Below, piece after piece: positions 13,875 to 16,212 of a DNA stretch of 16,212 bases. The position numbers and the translations under genes are program-made. The notes beneath the pieces were generated by a model, which did no database searches, was not told where the DNA came from, and saw only the letters and a program-made list of their open reading frames with translations. Each line of letters starts with the position of its first letter. The first letter of the stretch is position 1. This DNA is from Clostridia bacterium (lineage in GTDB: Bacteria > Bacillota_A > Clostridia > Christensenellales > Borkfalkiaceae): the NCBI GenBank assembly GCA_003979335.1, contig RYWC01000007.1, positions 1 through 16,212 of the forward strand, given 5' to 3'.

Positions 13875-14726
13875 ATGAAGTGTAATCAGTGCCCTGCGGC
13901 TTGCGGCGCAGACAGAACTTTGCAAAAGGGGTTTTGCGGCGTTCAGGGCGTAAAAATTGCAAAATATTATCTGCATCCTTACGAGGAACCGCCCGTATCT
14001 TTTAAAAACGGCAGCGGTTGCGTATTTTTTAGCGGATGTTCTTTAAAATGCGTATTCTGCCAGAATTACGAAGTTTCAAGAAATTTACGGGGAAAGGAAC
14101 TGTCGGTACGTCAGCTTGCGGACGTGTTTAAAGCGCTTGAAGATATGGGCGCCGAAAATATAAACTTGGTTAATCCTACCCATTATTTAAGCCATATTAT
14201 GGGGGCAATTGATATTTACAAGCCGAATATACCCATAGTTTACAATACTCACGGCTACGAAACGGAAGAGGCGCTTAAACTCGCCGACGGATTTACTGAT
14301 ATTTGGCTTACAGACTTAAAGTTTACTGACGGTATGCTTTCAAAAAGGTACACGGCAAGGGATGACTATCCTGATTTTGCTATACCGGCAATAAAATATA
14401 TGGCGCGCAAACCTTTAAAAATACGTGAAGACGGAAAAATGCTTTCGGGCTGTATCGTCCGCCATTTAATTCTGCCGCTTGCCGCGTATGACAGTATAAA
14501 TGTAGTAAAATTCGTTTCAACCCTGCCTGAAAGCGTTTATTTCAGCCTGATGAGCCAATACACGCCTTACGGTGAAATAGCCGATTTTAAAGAGTTGAAC
14601 CGCAAAATTACGCGAAGAGAGTATGAGCGTGTTGTCGTCGCGGTGCGTGATTTCGGCTTAAAAAACGTATTTTTGCAGGATTTTGACAGCGCAAATGAAA
14701 AATATATACCTGATTGGGACTTTTAA
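13875..14726 (+). CDS. Radical SAM protein, PflA/PflX-like (COG1313)
   Basis: A 283-residue radical SAM protein. The cluster motif is CSLKCVFC (Cys55, Cys59, Cys62), preceded by GSGCVFFSG. An N-terminal group of cysteines (Cys3, Cys6, Cys10, Cys21) may bind a second metal or cluster. The middle contains NPTHYLSHI and YNTHGYE. The end reads MSQYTPYG, then NVFLQDFDSANEKYIPDWDF, which is characteristic of the uncharacterised PflA-like family. These resemble glycyl-radical-enzyme activases, but no glycyl radical enzyme is nearby, so the partner is unknown. The frame runs back to an ATG at 13740, but those 45 codons are antisense to the riboswitch and promoter and are rejected. ATG 13875 has no Shine-Dalgarno sequence and is probably read from a leaderless mRNA. 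It diverges from the SAM synthetase operon. Confidence 0.92.
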   Translation: MKCNQCPAACGADRTLQKGFCGVQGVKIAKYYLHPYEEPPVSFKNGSGCVFFSGCSLKCVFCQNYEVSRNLRGKELSVRQLADVFKALEDMGAENINLVNPTHYLSHIMGAIDIYKPNIPIVYNTHGYETEEALKLADGFTDIWLTDLKFTDGMLSKRYTARDDYPDFAIPAIKYMARKPLKIREDGKMLSGCIVRHLILPLAAYDSINVVKFVSTLPESVYFSLMSQYTPYGEIADFKELNRKITRREYERVVVAVRDFGLKNVFLQDFDSANEKYIPDWDF

Positions 14727-14729
14727 AAT

Positions 14730-16212
14730 ATGATTATAACGGTTGAAAACGCCGCCTTTTCTTACGGCGACAACTTAATATTCGAAAACGTGTCTTTTGC
14801 TGTGAACGAGGGCGAAAGAGTCGGGCTTATAGGCGCGAACGGAGAGGGCAAAACCACGCTTATAAAACTTATTTCAGGCGAAAACCTGCCTGACAGCGGA
14901 CAGGTTATAAAAAAGAATTCCGCGCGCATAGGCTACCTAGAACAGAACGGCGGTTATATCAGCGGCAACACCGTTTACGAAGAAATGCTTTCGGTATTTA
15001 AAGAGGAGCTTTCCGCCGTTACAAAATTGGAAGAAATTTCTCGCAAATTAGCGTCTATTGACTGCTACACCCCCGAATATGCCGCAGTTTCAGCGCAAAT
15101 TGACAGCTTAACCGCATATATTTCCGCGCACGACTGCTATTCCTCAGAAGTGAAAATAAAGACGGTTTTAAACGGAATGGGCTTCATCGATAAGTACGGG
15201 CAGAGGGTTGACACAATGTCGGGCGGCGAGAAAACAAGGCTGAAATTGGCGCGTCTGTTGCTGGAACAGCCCGACCTTCTGATACTTGACGAGCCGACCA
15301 ACCACCTTGACGTTTCCACCCTTTTTTGGCTTGAAGATTATCTTGCTTCATTCAAGGGCGCAATTCTTGCCGTTTCCCACGACAGGTATTTTTTAGACAG
15401 GCTTACAACGCGCATTCTGGAGATTGAAAACAAAAAACTAATATCTTTTACGGGAAATTATTCAAAATATAAGGTTTTAAAGGCTGAAAGGCAGGCAAGA
15501 CTGCAAAAAGAATACGAAGCGCAACAGGAAGAGCGCGCCCGTTTGCAGGATTACGTTGACAGAAATATTGTCCGCGCAACCACGGCAAAATCTGCGCTTA
15601 GCCGCGTAAACAGGCTTGAACGTATGGAAATTCTCGAAAAGCCATACACGCCCCCAAAAGCTCCGAAATTTGAATTTACCTTTGACACGCCGCAGTATGA
15701 AGACGCTTTAAAAATAGAGGGCTTAAACCTTGAAATAGGCGGTAAACGGCTCATATGTGGGGGGCAATTGCATATAAAACGCGGTGAAAAGGTTGCTTTG
15801 GTTGGTGAAAACGGCACGGGCAAGTCAACGCTTCTTAAAGAAATTGTAAAGGGGAAAAACTCTGCCGTCACTTTGGCGCGCTTTACAAAGCTTGCATTTT
15901 ACGACCAAGAGGGCGCGAACCTTGACGGAAATAATACGGTGCTTGCCGAGCTTTGGGAAAGGCACGTCGGGCTGACTCAGACGGAAATACGCTCGGCATT
16001 GGCGCGGTGCGGACTTTTTGAAGAGGATATGCAAAAACCCGTTAAATCGCTGTCGGGCGGCGAACGCGCCAAACTTGCGCTGTGTATTTTAGAGTGCGAA
16101 CACGGAAACTTTTTGCTTCTGGACGAACCCACAAACCATTTGGATTTACCTGCGCGCGAAAGCCTCGAACAGGCTTTGAAAGAATACGACGGCACTTTGG
16201 TTTTTGTGTCCC
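14730..16212 (+). CDS. ABC-F family ATPase (partial, runs off the window end)
   Basis: The gene is open from ATG 14730 to the window end (494 codons seen, no stop). It has two ABC domains and no membrane segments, which defines the ABC-F proteins that bind the ribosomal E site and relieve stalled or antibiotic-blocked translation. Domain 1 has Walker A GANGEGKT (35-42), signature MSGGE (163-167) and Walker B LLILDEPTNHLD (183-194). A charged linker (about 245-305, with RATTAKSALSRVNRLERME) is the P-site-tRNA-interacting motif region. Domain 2 has GENGTGKS (359-366), LSGGE (441-445) and FLLLDEPTNHLD (461-472). Only the last part, normally a few dozen to 150 residues, is missing. It begins 3 bases after the radical SAM stop with no clear ribosome binding site, so translation is probably coupled. 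Whether it is a housekeeping YdiF/Uup-like or a resistance type cannot be told. Confidence 0.94.
   Translation, partial: MIITVENAAFSYGDNLIFENVSFAVNEGERVGLIGANGEGKTTLIKLISGENLPDSGQVIKKNSARIGYLEQNGGYISGNTVYEEMLSVFKEELSAVTKLEEISRKLASIDCYTPEYAAVSAQIDSLTAYISAHDCYSSEVKIKTVLNGMGFIDKYGQRVDTMSGGEKTRLKLARLLLEQPDLLILDEPTNHLDVSTLFWLEDYLASFKGAILAVSHDRYFLDRLTTRILEIENKKLISFTGNYSKYKVLKAERQARLQKEYEAQQEERARLQDYVDRNIVRATTAKSALSRVNRLERMEILEKPYTPPKAPKFEFTFDTPQYEDALKIEGLNLEIGGKRLICGGQLHIKRGEKVALVGENGTGKSTLLKEIVKGKNSAVTLARFTKLAFYDQEGANLDGNNTVLAELWERHVGLTQTEIRSALARCGLFEEDMQKPVKSLSGGERAKLALCILECEHGNFLLLDEPTNHLDLPARESLEQALKEYDGTLVFVS

Overview
The window looks like chromosome from a spore-forming clostridial Firmicute, probably an uncultured anaerobe. 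Evidence for this: a SpoIIID remnant, a SAM riboswitch in front of metK, an archaeal/eukaryotic-type prolyl-tRNA synthetase, a double acyl-CoA dehydratase activase of the kind common in anaerobic clostridia, and U-rich intrinsic terminators. The genus cannot be named from sequence alone.

Left end (1-2008): the right-hand end of a mobile element. A small conserved ORF (130-309) sits just ahead of a 511-residue large serine recombinase (316-1851). Immediately after it, the reading frame of the sporulation regulator SpoIIID begins in mid-gene (1847-2008), inside the recognition helix of its helix-turn-helix. The element has therefore apparently integrated into spoIIID, and the recombinase takes its stop codon from the host gene. 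This resembles the skin element in sigK of Bacillus subtilis and is the most interesting thing in the window. Whether it is excised during sporulation cannot be seen here.

Middle left (2009-6400): a promoter followed by two translationally coupled genes. They encode a two-domain activase fused to a DUF2229/COG3580-like region (976 aa) and a COG3581-like partner (431 aa). Together they match a single fused protein known from other clostridia. The substrate is unknown. A hairpin terminator closes the unit.

Centre (6398-10590): a minus-strand operon of phosphohexomutase, transketolase and nitroreductase (central sugar metabolism plus a flavin oxidoreductase). Its promoter places the start codon at the predicted transcription start, so the mRNA is probably leaderless. 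It diverges from proS (10590-12017), which ends in a bidirectional terminator shared with metK.

Right part (12065-16212): a minus-strand GNAT-metK operon is preceded by a consensus promoter and a SAM riboswitch. The riboswitch terminator hairpin contains the ribosome binding site of the GNAT gene and directly abuts its TTG start. A back-to-back promoter drives a PflA/PflX-like radical SAM gene (again predicted leaderless) and, 3 bases after it, an ABC-F ATPase gene that runs off the window end.

No tRNA, rRNA, CRISPR array or complete insertion sequence was recognised. No gene-free stretch exceeds 300 bases.
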